Positions 37,901 to 45,203 of a stretch of DNA of 64,000 bases are shown one piece after another (positions within the stretch are counted from its first letter, which is position 1; each line of letters opens with the position of its first letter). Under the pieces are notes generated by a model. It saw only the letters and a program-made list of their open reading frames with translations. It did not search any database and was not told the DNA's origin. The stretch comes from Prevotella sp. (GTDB lineage Bacteria > Bacteroidota > Bacteroidia > Bacteroidales > Bacteroidaceae), in NCBI GenBank assembly GCA_017623655.1, contig JAGAON010000007.1, positions 248,001 through 312,000 of the forward strand, read 5' to 3'. The position numbers were made by a program, and so were the translations under genes.

Positions 37901-40900
37901 TCTCCCTTGATGTTACGCCTCGGATAGAATGTACCGCCGCCGAGCACAATCTCAAACGGTATGTTCTTGTTTATATATTCGCCCTTTTCATTTTTCTTCT
38001 TACGCGCACTCCTCACATACTCAAGAGCGTCGCCCAGATAACGCATGGGGTATGCGAACGATGAACCCTCCTGACTGTAATAAGTGTTGTCGGTCTGGTT
38101 ACGCATGACGTTCACGGCGTCCATCGACACCTCATATTCATTCTTGGCGACAAAGATACGGGTCATCAGGTTGTTCTCGTCAATCTCCGGCAATACACGT
38201 CCCGGATATGCACGTGCACCTATATCGATGAACTCGTTATCATATCCTGTTCTATCTACTCCCGCAAGGTCCACCTTCAATAAGTCTTTGTTATTCTTGA
38301 GCAGGTTATTGTATTCGGAATATTCCATGCCGCTGCGCACAATAAGACTGTACTTCTCCAGCTTATAGAACTCATGGTCATTGTGCATCACCTTCACCGG
38401 CGTTCCGTCCGAAGCGATATAGTCATGGTTGTAACTCTCGTCATCAAAGCGCACGCCCTTGTTCATGTCCGTATTGACGGCGATATTGTTGATGCCCGGC
38501 TCGCGTGTAGTTTCCGTTGCGCAGAAAGAGACGGGATAGTCATTGATGCCGAGTTCCCTGTCACCGGCATCGGTAGGCATGGTCTCTCCCGCCACATTAG
38601 CCAACTCGCCGCTTGCGTTCTGCCAGAAGAGGGAACTGTTGGCACGCAGGTTGGTATAGAAATAGATGCCTCCACCGGCACGGCTTGCCGTATTGTAGAT
38701 AACGTCCGACGTATAGATACGGGCATAGTTACCCGTTGCCTCCTCCGGTTCTTCCACATACACGCCGCCGCCATCGCCACCGGTGACGGCGTTATACTGT
38801 ATGATTGAGCCGCTGACAAGAGCGCCGGGCTTCAGGTATAGGCCGCCACCCATATCCGCCGCCGTGTTGTTCTGCACTATGCAGTTGCGGATATGCGCAT
38901 AGCCTGTCACGATTGCCGCCCCGCCCACACGCGTCTCAGCCAGTTCTCCCGTACTCATCCGCTCACCGTCAGCCATTCCGTTCTCTATAAAAATACCGTC
39001 AAGCACCGCACGCTCCTGTATATTCGCAAGAGCATCTTCCACCAGTAATTCGCCATCGGCATCATACGTGTTGTCGGTGAACGTCACCACATTATACGCC
39101 TGCACATCCACATCGTCCTGCCGGAATATCCCGCTGAATGACGTGCGGTATTCAAGTATGTCCCTCGTCTTGAAATCCTCGCTGTAACCTCCCCACACTT
39201 CCACGCCATGCGGCACTATGAGCGAGTACGTTCTCGGATTCTCCTCTTCGCCGGGCGATGTCACCGTGTTGGAACGTCTCGGACGATAAGTGAAGCCCTC
39301 ATAACCGTTTACAGTATTCCCGGCTACCGTCCTATCCTTCTTCGAGTCACCCGCCAGCTTTATCACTACCGTCCTCCTGCCGGCATCATCCTTATGTGCA
39401 TAGACATACCGTCCTGCCGCGTCAAGAATCTTCTGCAACTTCCGCCAGCAGGCCGCATTCTCCGGAGAATCGGCGGAGGCGTTACCCGTACCGTGAGGAA
39501 TGACATAGTAGAAAGCATATCCGTCAGTCTTCGTGTCAGGCATTATGTCCTTGGCACCGTTATACTCGTATGCACCAATATCCACGATACAGTCCTTCAC
39601 ACGGTCGGTATAGTCCATGTCGAAATCGGGCAATACTGCTCCTTCCATTTCTTCTCGACCGGCATTAACACAGACATTATTGCCCAAACGGTAATCATTC
39701 TTTGCGTTGGCCTCAGTCAACGACAATGCAAAAGGATGATAACTGTCCGCACTATAATCCTTGCCCAAATATAGAATATTACCATTTGCTGCCGTGTATG
39801 CGTTGGCTTCATTGTTAGAAGTTTCATAACTCGTACCCTGAAGATAACAGTTATAGAAGTTCACCTGTGTATCCCATCCCTGCTTTTTCAGAGGAGCAGA
39901 ACTCCCACCTATTACAATGGTATTGTAAACCGTCAAGCTTGCACTTGCACCGGATGCAGTCCATACATGTATAGCCGCGCCACCGGTATTATTCACTATT
40001 GTATTATTATAGAATTTCGCAAATTCAAGGAACGCGCCGCATCCATAAGGGAAAGTAGTGCCGCTGTTGTCATTCTGTGAGATAACCGAATTATATATAT
40101 GTCCGTCAATGGCATAGATACCGGCTCCATACATCTCATATCCGTCGGTCATGTCATTATTGTAAATATAGCAGTTCTCTATTGTACCGCCATCACAATA
40201 GACACCTCCGCCTCTTCCTGTACCATAGCCTGCCATTTTGTTGTCCCTGACAACGCAGTTACTCAATGTTACATTCTCAAACAGGTTCACGCCCGCTCCG
40301 CCATTGCGTCCTCCTTTCACGCCTATTCTTCCATGCCTTATCGTAAAGCCGTCCCACCTTACGTTATCATATATTATATGGTCTCTCGGAACATCACTTC
40401 CGTCACCTTCGGTCGTCCGGCAGTCATCTTCTTTATGTGTCAATACCCTTGCGCCATCATCTGACGGTATCGAAGCCGCAGTCTGAAGAATTGTCTCATA
40501 ATCGGAAACTTCATAATTATCTCCTTCCTGTTGGGCTATACCATCTGTCAACAAAGGATGCCTTTCATTCATTCCCGGATTGCCCGTTGCAGGGAACGAG
40601 CCATATACGGAAACATTGTTTTTCATCGTATATCCGCTGCTCCTCGTGTATGTTCCTGCCGCAACCCAAACCTGCACCAATGGTTTGGTCGTTTTGCTAC
40701 GGGTAATCTTCACATCCTTTGTCTTTCTTTTAGAGTTATCACTCCAATCCGTATATTCCCGTGACTCTTCTGTAACGGTTGTCTGCACGTATGACGCGTC
40801 TCCCATCATCGTCTGGTATGCCGCATCCACCGCATCCTGAACATCTCCCATTGCCTTAGCCCAGGAAGAACCGTCTCCTGTTCCTCCTTGCCTGACATAA

Positions 40901-43893
40901 ACCACACGTCCGAACGCCGGCTGGTACGTGTTCTCCAATGCGCCGATGTCGGCTGCGCCACCGTAGTCGCGTGTGGTGTTGCCGGTCAGGTCATACCCTT
41001 TCATGCCGTCGTCCGTCGCCGCGTTGACCATAGGGTTGGTGTTCGTGGGCATCCAGTCCGGGTCGCTGCCATACACGGTGACGTCACCGTCCATGTTCAC
41101 GCCGATGTTGCTTGTGGCGTTTACGAAGTTCGGGTTCTCGTTGGTATATGTCGAATGGTATCTCAATATAGGGTCGGCAACATCGGTGAAGTCCGTCAGG
41201 CCTATATCCATCATGTTGTTGTTGCCCGTCAGCGTGCCGCCGTTCAATACGTTGAATGTACGCACACGCCCGTCGGCCTTGTCCGCCGTGGCGGTCAGGT
41301 CAGCCACTTTCAGGTTTGCATCCGCAGGCGCACTGTCAAAACCGATGTTCGCATGCAGCGCGGTATTCGTCATTGTTATCCCTGCATTGTTCATTGCCTG
41401 CACAGCATATCCCACGTTTCCCCGGACAAGGCAGTGGTTGAGCTCCAGCCGCGTGTTCTCGCCCGACGCCGCCACGATGGCTGAATCGGCGGCAAGCACG
41501 GCGTTGTTATGGAAGATGCAGTTCTCCACTTTCAGTTCCATCGTCCTGCCGGAATAGTTGCCCATATACAGCGCCGCACCCTGCGGGGCGGTACAGTTGG
41601 CCACGATGCAGTTGCGTATTATGTTGCCCGTCATGGCGGGAGTGGGTTTTCCCGTGCTCGGATAGGTCGGGGCATTCAGCACCGCTATTCCCGCCCCGCT
41701 CCTGAATCCCAACTCTTTCAACACCTCATTGGGCTGTGTGTTGGCGAAATACAGCTGGAATCCATCCACCACGGCGTGGCTCGTGCCATGTCCTATGACT
41801 ATGATATGCGTACCGTTGTCCTTGTAGCTTCCGCCGGTTATGTTGGCGGTGATGCGTGTGGGATGGTTCTTCGGGTCGCGCCGTGATATGTCCGTGCCGG
41901 TGAGCGATTCGGGGAATCCGCCGTAGAGGTGCACATTACTGGGTACTGTGATGGTTGATGCGCGGAGGTGTGACAGGTCTGCGTTGCCTGCCGTGGTGGT
42001 TGTTCCCTCCTTCACCACTATCTGTATCGGCGAGTCCGGTGACGGTGCATCCGCCAGCCCGTTGACGTAGTACAGGGCATCGTTGATGTTGTAGAAGGGT
42101 GTTTCCCATGATGAGCCTACCTTTGTCTCGTCGGACGTGTCCAAGGACTTGCTTTTTTCCACCTTCGGATCCACGAAGACGGTGCGTACGGTCTTGCCGC
42201 TGTTCTCAAGGTCAGGCAGTTCCGCGGCGTTTGTGCCTTGTATGGGATAGGGCACCAGTGCACCTATTACACAGCGTGGGGCGAAAGCGTCGCCGCCGTA
42301 GTCGCAGCTTATGCGTCCATGATATATGTTGCCGTTGTCCGGGTAGTTGTCTATCTGTACCCCCTTGTGTCGCAGGTATGAGAAGAATCGCGGTGTCCAG
42401 TCAGACTTATCGTATTCATAATCCATATTGTCATTCCCGTCTGACGCTATTACTCCTGCCGTGGAGGTGGGTTTCACGAACTCGGGATAAAATGAAGCCA
42501 CAGCCGTGTTGGTGTTGTCATCGCTCAGGTAATATACGCCGTTGGTCTTCTTTATGGTTCCGCCCCAGTCTGAGTAGTTGCCGTGCGACAGCGCCACGTA
42601 TGCTAAGGTGGTCTTGGTGGTGGCGGCGGATTCACGGTATGTGGCATACTGCACATTGTTGTTTGCCGCCACCTCGTTGCCCCAGATGACGCTGTTGACA
42701 ACTAACGCTCCGCCGTCAACGTACAGTCCTCCGCTCCGTGCATAGCGGCGGTTGTTATATACCACGTTCACGCCCACGCACTTGTTTCTTGCTATCGTCA
42801 CGTGGTTGAGCATACCGCCGTTGCGCATATACACGCCTCCCGCCTCGGCGGTGGAGGTATTGTTGTTTATCACGGTGCCCACCACTGCCGTGGCGTAACG
42901 CCGCTTGTCGTCCTCCGGCACTTTGGAGTACAGCAGCGCCAGTCCTCCTCCGCCGCGGGCCACGTTGTTCTCTATGACGCAGTTGCGCACCATGCCGCCG
43001 TCATCCATGGCCACACCGCCGCCGTAGCCGTCTGTCACGCCCACGCCGGCCGACTGGTTGCGGATGACGTAACACTGCTCCAGCAGTCCGCCGCCGTCCA
43101 TATACACACCTCCTCCGCGCAGGGTCGAGGCGTTCTGGGTGATGAAGCAGTTGCGCACCTCGCTGCCGGCCACCATATAGACTCCTCCGCCGTAGCTGTT
43201 GTGGTAGGCGTGGCTGCCGTCGTTGGCGGCGGGTGTGATGCGGTTGGAGGATTGTCCGTCGCGTATGGTGAATCCGTCCAGTACGGCGGTCTCGCCGAGA
43301 GCCTTGGCGCGGTTGGTGGCATCGTCAAAGCCCGCGCTGGCGAACCACACCACATGATATGAGTTGCCGGTGAACGTCTCGGTGTACTGGTTTTTGCCGG
43401 AGTCCCATGTGAGGGGATTGCCGGTGGTGGAGGTGTGGTTGCCGCTCAGTATGGTCTCGTGTTTCAGCAACCATGTCTCGCCTTTTGCCGTGCCGACGGT
43501 GGAGCCGTTTGTCAACACCCTGTCCCCGGGCTTGTCCTCGGGGGTGTCGGGGTTGAAGCCTCCATAGACGCTGATGCCGTCATACAGTATGAACGAGGTG
43601 TAGAGTGTACCGTCGCCGCCGGGTGTGGCGGTGGTGGGGGTGTATCTGCCGGCGGACACATAGACGTGTCCCTTGGTCAGGTTGTTCTCGTCCATATATT
43701 TCCTCAGGTCCTCTATGGCATCCTGCAAGTTGTTCTTGGCCGTTGCCCACGACCTGCCGTCGTTGGTGTAGTTGCCTTTGGACTTGCTGACATAGCGCAC
43801 GGGCACCTCTGCCGGTGTCTGCGCGGATGAAGTGACGGCAAAGAACAGCATTGCCATTATGATGTGTAAGCCCTGAAAGGGCAATAAGCGCAT
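31981..43893 (-). CDS. Giant secreted protein with seven pectin-lyase-fold modules
   Basis: Secreted surface protein of about 3970 residues. The frame stays open to 44061, but the upstream codons are translated REP repeats, so I place the start at 43893 (MRLLPFQGLHIIMAMLFFAV..., cleavage after SSA); ATG 43857 is an alternative. Seven modules of roughly 300-750 residues start with a pattern like YVxxxGxxxDGxSWxxAxxxLQxAI. They begin near nucleotides 43800, 42190, 40900, 39500, 38160, 35970 and 34600, and most end in an (I)DIGAYE-type strand. Each has right-handed beta-helix coils rich in GGGVYMxGG and NCxIxNN motifs. The C-terminus ends in a Por-like tail (MYNAGGVRV...GVYIEVGDKVRKVLKVR). No enzymatic residues recognised; an adhesin or glycan-binding role is inferred. 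Confidence 0.85.
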   Translation of the reverse strand: MRLLPFQGLHIIMAMLFFAVTSSAQTPAEVPVRYVSKSKGNYTNDGRSWATAKNNLQDAIEDLRKYMDENNLTKGHVYVSAGRYTPTTATPGGDGTLYTSFILYDGISVYGGFNPDTPEDKPGDRVLTNGSTVGTAKGETWLLKHETILSGNHTSTTGNPLTWDSGKNQYTETFTGNSYHVVWFASAGFDDATNRAKALGETAVLDGFTIRDGQSSNRITPAANDGSHAYHNSYGGGVYMVAGSEVRNCFITQNASTLRGGGVYMDGGGLLEQCYVIRNQSAGVGVTDGYGGGVAMDDGGMVRNCVIENNVARGGGGLALLYSKVPEDDKRRYATAVVGTVINNNTSTAEAGGVYMRNGGMLNHVTIARNKCVGVNVVYNNRRYARSGGLYVDGGALVVNSVIWGNEVAANNNVQYATYRESAATTKTTLAYVALSHGNYSDWGGTIKKTNGVYYLSDDNTNTAVASFYPEFVKPTSTAGVIASDGNDNMDYEYDKSDWTPRFFSYLRHKGVQIDNYPDNGNIYHGRISCDYGGDAFAPRCVIGALVPYPIQGTNAAELPDLENSGKTVRTVFVDPKVEKSKSLDTSDETKVGSSWETPFYNINDALYYVNGLADAPSPDSPIQIVVKEGTTTTAGNADLSHLRASTITVPSNVHLYGGFPESLTGTDISRRDPKNHPTRITANITGGSYKDNGTHIIVIGHGTSHAVVDGFQLYFANTQPNEVLKELGFRSGAGIAVLNAPTYPSTGKPTPAMTGNIIRNCIVANCTAPQGAALYMGNYSGRTMELKVENCIFHNNAVLAADSAIVAASGENTRLELNHCLVRGNVGYAVQAMNNAGITMTNTALHANIGFDSAPADANLKVADLTATADKADGRVRTFNVLNGGTLTGNNNMMDIGLTDFTDVADPILRYHSTYTNENPNFVNATSNIGVNMDGDVTVYGSDPDWMPTNTNPMVNAATDDGMKGYDLTGNTTRDYGGAADIGALENTYQPAFGRVVYVRQGGTGDGSSWAKAMGDVQDAVDAAYQTMMGDASYVQTTVTEESREYTDWSDNSKRKTKDVKITRSKTTKPLVQVWVAAGTYTRSSGYTMKNNVSVYGSFPATGNPGMNERHPLLTDGIAQQEGDNYEVSDYETILQTAASIPSDDGARVLTHKEDDCRTTEGDGSDVPRDHIIYDNVRWDGFTIRHGRIGVKGGRNGGAGVNLFENVTLSNCVVRDNKMAGYGTGRGGGVYCDGGTIENCYIYNNDMTDGYEMYGAGIYAIDGHIYNSVISQNDNSGTTFPYGCGAFLEFAKFYNNTIVNNTGGAAIHVWTASGASASLTVYNTIVIGGSSAPLKKQGWDTQVNFYNCYLQGTSYETSNNEANAYTAANGNILYLGKDYSADSYHPFALSLTEANAKNDYRLGNNVCVNAGREEMEGAVLPDFDMDYTDRVKDCIVDIGAYEYNGAKDIMPDTKTDGYAFYYVIPHGTGNASADSPENAACWRKLQKILDAAGRYVYAHKDDAGRRTVVIKLAGDSKKDRTVAGNTVNGYEGFTYRPRRSNTVTSPGEEENPRTYSLIVPHGVEVWGGYSEDFKTRDILEYRTSFSGIFRQDDVDVQAYNVVTFTDNTYDADGELLVEDALANIQERAVLDGIFIENGMADGERMSTGELAETRVGGAAIVTGYAHIRNCIVQNNTAADMGGGLYLKPGALVSGSIIQYNAVTGGDGGGVYVEEPEEATGNYARIYTSDVIYNTASRAGGGIYFYTNLRANSSLFWQNASGELANVAGETMPTDAGDRELGINDYPVSFCATETTREPGINNIAVNTDMNKGVRFDDESYNHDYIASDGTPVKVMHNDHEFYKLEKYSLIVRSGMEYSEYNNLLKNNKDLLKVDLAGVDRTGYDNEFIDIGARAYPGRVLPEIDENNLMTRIFVAKNEYEVSMDAVNVMRNQTDNTYYSQEGSSFAYPMRYLGDALEYVRSARKKKNEKGEYINKNIPFEIVLGGGTFYPRRNIKGEYINSRGCTFLVPEGVTLVGGVSVENDGKYYGNVPAVGGIAENTATTTFTDAESGMSVVIDHANIESIIKRRKLHDINHNNIAEPWEMEIQTILSGQVINSTSSYNVYHVMACIADESCVGGMPDPTYTYTIDGAGTGRMPKYRGVPIVIDGINLEDGMALKYVEGAVNSKYTYYKGGAICVEGNWTNDGFVNEGGLDARPVGYRNIPLEVRNCSFMNNSGGRGGAIFTDGALKVFACNFAQNYAQVGSDTFRDGDNDVTISYAGRGGAVNATYETIIVNSLFANNEAEVENGNTGDMSGVGGALLMGEHSKLHAVNCNFVRNKAYGYPAIYCYQPNKGFTAATKGDEEQLKADNLHKVINSIFWGNESVNEDMDKVINFKKYNADGTIDAGGTMSDSPEALWFCAYEEGKGNEPVYSSNDIDYRLQDYKGYILTPEDNNPDDRFTGNGTYIPYLWKGQYTKLADDNVHLIDGGTSNPDVVDGLNPVTNNIIINSDNDAIDGPNFISPSPKAGKSGFYVSADWMIGRINNLVDNGWTYLQQDLSGEDPKFVYEDEANQCNVVGAGIYHSASYDYGKLSEERTAIPIGDDLYMSYSDAEAKPFLRVSTDPNPTHNQTFIDIGVYEYQHVKLSPNTEGHTDILWVTEKERTGGNISDGKTWATATSDLQRAIETLLASRNGHDKEIRMLAGRYQPVYTINGNLAFTVTTNLQTGITPPDEKTETERGMQGVKSLTIRGGYSNELEGRENIENNPVYIYASERMGGNLNRGHVFVIEDMRQRLSGKDDKRELQEYVVPVVFKGLNISNTKANDDLSGGGVAVYYKDTDAKKKTYAVKKTAQDYNTKVEYTYDDISGEAGTDGKELYKFVMSQCSFFNNGSPEEESMPSVTIGKGGGNALICNSLFHSNKGNALIADNTKVVNCTFALNDSPIVFTNTGDDVSELHNSILWRNALKGGVSSETNPDVTGLAANTEDKPVMTSNAMSYLNREHYNNVPLSANNTDVINGPNFFAPMEVPDGTSAADLTVTVSPRDFHVNPSSKILSKGDVDIYVKLVKNLTGEYPYTADSNIERVRQDKDLADITRFYGSGLERGAYECVVALNRVLYVDPKKAILGNGISWENAYGKGQIQTAIDAASVYYDVSDGGTEAERRAYVFVKGLENKHTDEALIMRNGVSLYGSIDPTYIKQVDGEVKEGETNVTYSNENIDAYLTLMKADREGMAMSEHTVVGSVKAGDNVDFCLFDGLEIGSGDGNEPAETTEPVVSLGQNSTVALVNSVINNNKVTGDAKLIENHSGLLYNVLVRDNGKADVNLGADGYMLNCTLAGETGSWESLLSPDNSRSINNIVYRDGDRVKPFAPYFRPSDVAYHAGDVPDSDNRNLWYQLHEKARYIGTGSNNDDVTGKQLLSNAALREYVDFTVDRDLLGNPRVLGNKIDLGCYETWSTGSYESLSSAAMTPETLFANRKEGSYAGNHYPHEGSVVYLQDKGNLVCELAPGIGSPYFTAENPLRPGYLLAMEGGSLYGQGNEIRLQYVAAERKVAGRYAMVAMPFDMKNDDNHITCTTYAEEDGKVISMAEEVAGDGYGKYWYDGRERSGWNYEYKADNSPCWKPVDETFAVDGVIAANDGILLDRGDNTGGEVLRFTSFGNASSLYPYQEGAADKIVTLVQHDQSDVDAGGSSFRFTSEYNMGWNLKGVPYLISGYDTGVTGDDGRETMFVPHVLYTMNVEGKYETKYSWKWDETASATLSPGDAFFTQTAVIGDGKTENLRFSKLYYADNTSGTVAYRMPALAMSAEGYGTDEVIILPYGDETADETGSGRAANGLDYRFGVDGVKFASLNDTLPQISVCGTDGVGLSLLSHAPVGTEIPLTVAVKGESAYTFSLTDKTVYAAYANVCIKDKASGTVTNLLSGDYTTSVSPSDSPSRFSLVIGGSMEADQRRRKTGMYNAGGVRVSKPYGTGVYIEVGDKVRKVLKVR

Positions 43894-44002
43894 GACATGA
43901 CTTACGGAAAGTGATCTTATGCCGTTGATGCTTACGCCCTGAAAGGGCAATGGGCACTTAGCCCGGGGCAACACCCCGGGGATAATACGCCGATATGGCA
44001 AT
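43866..44002. repeat. REP array (family B palindromes) at the start of the giant gene
   Basis: GCCCTGAAAGGGCAATAAGC (43870-43889) lies inside codons 2-9 of the giant gene. A second palindrome with GCCCTGAAAGGGCAATGGGC is at about 43932-43952, followed by TTAGCCCGGGGCAACACCCC with GGGG. The transposase unit begins at 44003. No separate gene is seen in 43894-44023. Confidence 0.8.
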
Positions 44003-44538
44003 CGCCCTGAAAGGGCAAAAGCGTTAATCAACAAACACATATTTCTCATCATATTCAACATCGTATAATTTCAAGAAGTCGATATATTCGTCTCTGAATG
44101 TGCGCTTCTCATGATGCGCACGCTGATTCTTTATGTATTGTAATGTTTTGTCAACCACCGACCGGCTTACGGAGAATGCGCCGTAACCGCTCTGCCACTC
44201 AAATGTCCGGTAACATGGGGCAATGTTTTTTATCCATCTGCTGCTATTGCGTTTCACCTCCTCCACCACATGGGACAAACTCTCGTTCTTTGAGAGCAGG
44301 AACAGTATGTGGACATGATTGCCTATGCCGCCTACCTGTATCACATGACTTCCGGTCGTGTTTACCAGTTGGCCTATATATGAGTGCACACGTTCCAATT
44401 CCCCGTCACGGATTTCCGGACTTGTTGTTTTTATGTGGAATATCAGATGAATGTATATTTTACTTAATGACTGTGACATTTGTTTCTTTGTTCTCCGGGG
44501 TGTTGCCCCGGACTGTACGCTTTTGCCCTTTCAGGGCG
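44003..44538. mobile_element. REP-associated transposase unit bounded by perfect 21-bp inverted repeats
   Basis: The left end 44003-44023 (CGCCCTGAAAGGGC plus AAAAGCG) and right end 44518-44538 are exact inverse complements over 21 bp. They enclose a single transposase gene whose stop codon abuts the left repeat. The palindrome core GCCCTGAAAGGGC is the same one that bounds family B elements elsewhere in the window. Confidence 0.85.
44024..44479 (-). CDS. IS200-like Y1 transposase of the REP-associated (RAYT) type
   Basis: Single-strand DNA transposase of 151 residues in the Y1_Tnp (IS200) family. The HUH metal motif is seen as GNHVHILF (H55, H57) and the likely catalytic tyrosine is Y115 in KTLQYIKNQRAHHEKRTF. 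Size and the NQRxHH motif fit Bacteroidetes RAYT-type enzymes. It lies alone between perfect 21-bp inverted REP sequences, with further REPs on both sides, as expected of a RAYT that acts on its own flanking palindromes. It may mobilise the window's family B repeats; the link is based on the shared GCCCTGAAAGGGC core, not on direct evidence. Confidence 0.93.
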   Translation of the reverse strand: MSQSLSKIYIHLIFHIKTTSPEIRDGELERVHSYIGQLVNTTGSHVIQVGGIGNHVHILFLLSKNESLSHVVEEVKRNSSRWIKNIAPCYRTFEWQSGYGAFSVSRSVVDKTLQYIKNQRAHHEKRTFRDEYIDFLKLYDVEYDEKYVFVD

Positions 44539-44566
44539 ATTAGTAATTTATCGCATTTCGTTTTCC

Positions 44567-44612
44567 CGGGGTGTTACCCCGGGCTAAGTGCCCATTGCCC
44601 TTTCAGGGCGAA
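44567..44612. repeat. REP pair beyond the transposase unit
   Basis: CCCGGGGTGTTACCCCGGGC (about 44572-44591) and TTGCCCTTTCAGGGCG (about 44596-44612). These mirror the repeats at 43932-43985 in reverse orientation, so the transposase unit sits inside a larger inverted arrangement. Confidence 0.75.
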
Positions 44613-44628
44613 GACGTTTGTTGCATCA

Positions 44629-44915
44629 ACGGACGGGTGAAACCGTTGCATTGCGAATCCATTGCGTTATCAACGGATGGGTGAAACCGTTGCATTGCGA
44701 ATCCATTGCGTTATCAACGGACGGGTGAAACCGTTACATTGCGAATCCATTGCGTTATCAACGGACGGGTGAAACCGTTACATTGCGAATCCATTGCGTT
44801 ATCAACGGATGGGTGAAACCGTTGCATTGCGAATCCATTGCGTTATCAACGGACGGGTGAAACCGTTACATTGCGAATCCATTGCGTTATCGGCGGACGG
44901 GTGAAACCGTTGCAC
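44629..44915. repeat. 44-bp tandem repeat, six full copies and a partial seventh
   Basis: Unit ACGGACGGGTGAAACCGTTG followed by CATTGCGAATCCATTGCGTTATCA, repeating exactly every 44 bp from 44629 to 44892, with a decayed last copy. Variation is limited to ACGGA(C/T)GGG and CCGTT(G/A)CA. It lies between the transposase unit and the fimbrial operon. There are no spacers, so it is not a CRISPR array. Probably a variable-number repeat. Confidence 0.92.
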
Positions 44916-44918
44916 CGA

Positions 44919-45010
44919 TGGCGGGCTGAAAGCCCAACCTGCTCTTAGCCCGGGGCAACACCCCGGGAAACAAGATGCCATTTGTTTGATGCCGCCCTGA
45001 AAGGGCAAAA
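44919..45010. repeat. REP cluster downstream of the fimbrial operon
   Basis: GGGCTGAAAGCCC, TTAGCCCGGGGCAACACCCC with GGG, and GCCGCCCTGAAAGGGCAAAA with GCG, i.e. the same palindromes that surround the transposase. The gap 45011-45203 otherwise holds only D5. Confidence 0.75.
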
Positions 45011-45091
45011 GCGCTCATTGTCATGTCACGGCATCCTGCCGTGCAATCACCTCTGCGGCCGGGCTTTATCGTTTCCTTGACATTTACCCGC

Positions 45092-45155
45092 GCAATCGGG
45101 TGCCGATTACCGTGCAATCAGGTGCTGATTACACTGTAAAAGGGTGCTGATTGCA
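45092..45155. repeat. Family D 22-bp palindromic tandem repeat, copy D5
   Basis: GGTGCCGATTACCGTGCAAT, GGTGCTGATTACACTGTAAA and GGTGCTGATTGCAC are three units with a 22-bp period, 50 nt downstream of the last fimbrial gene's stop. Confidence 0.8.
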
Positions 45156-45203
45156 CCCATATCTCCTTACTCCTGATTTCCAACCGGTTACGTCCGCCTT
45201 TCT

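Noticed and set aside
43894-44061. N-terminal extension of the giant protein to 44061
   Set aside because: The codons are translated REP palindromes (LSGR, LPFQG) and precede a complete signal peptide starting at 43893.
44629-44915. Possible CRISPR array
   Set aside because: The 44-bp units are joined head to tail with no variable spacers, and no cas genes are present.
44802-45117. Small minus-strand open frames of 68 and 76 codons
   Set aside because: They translate the 44-bp tandem repeat and REPs, with no start signal or known domain.
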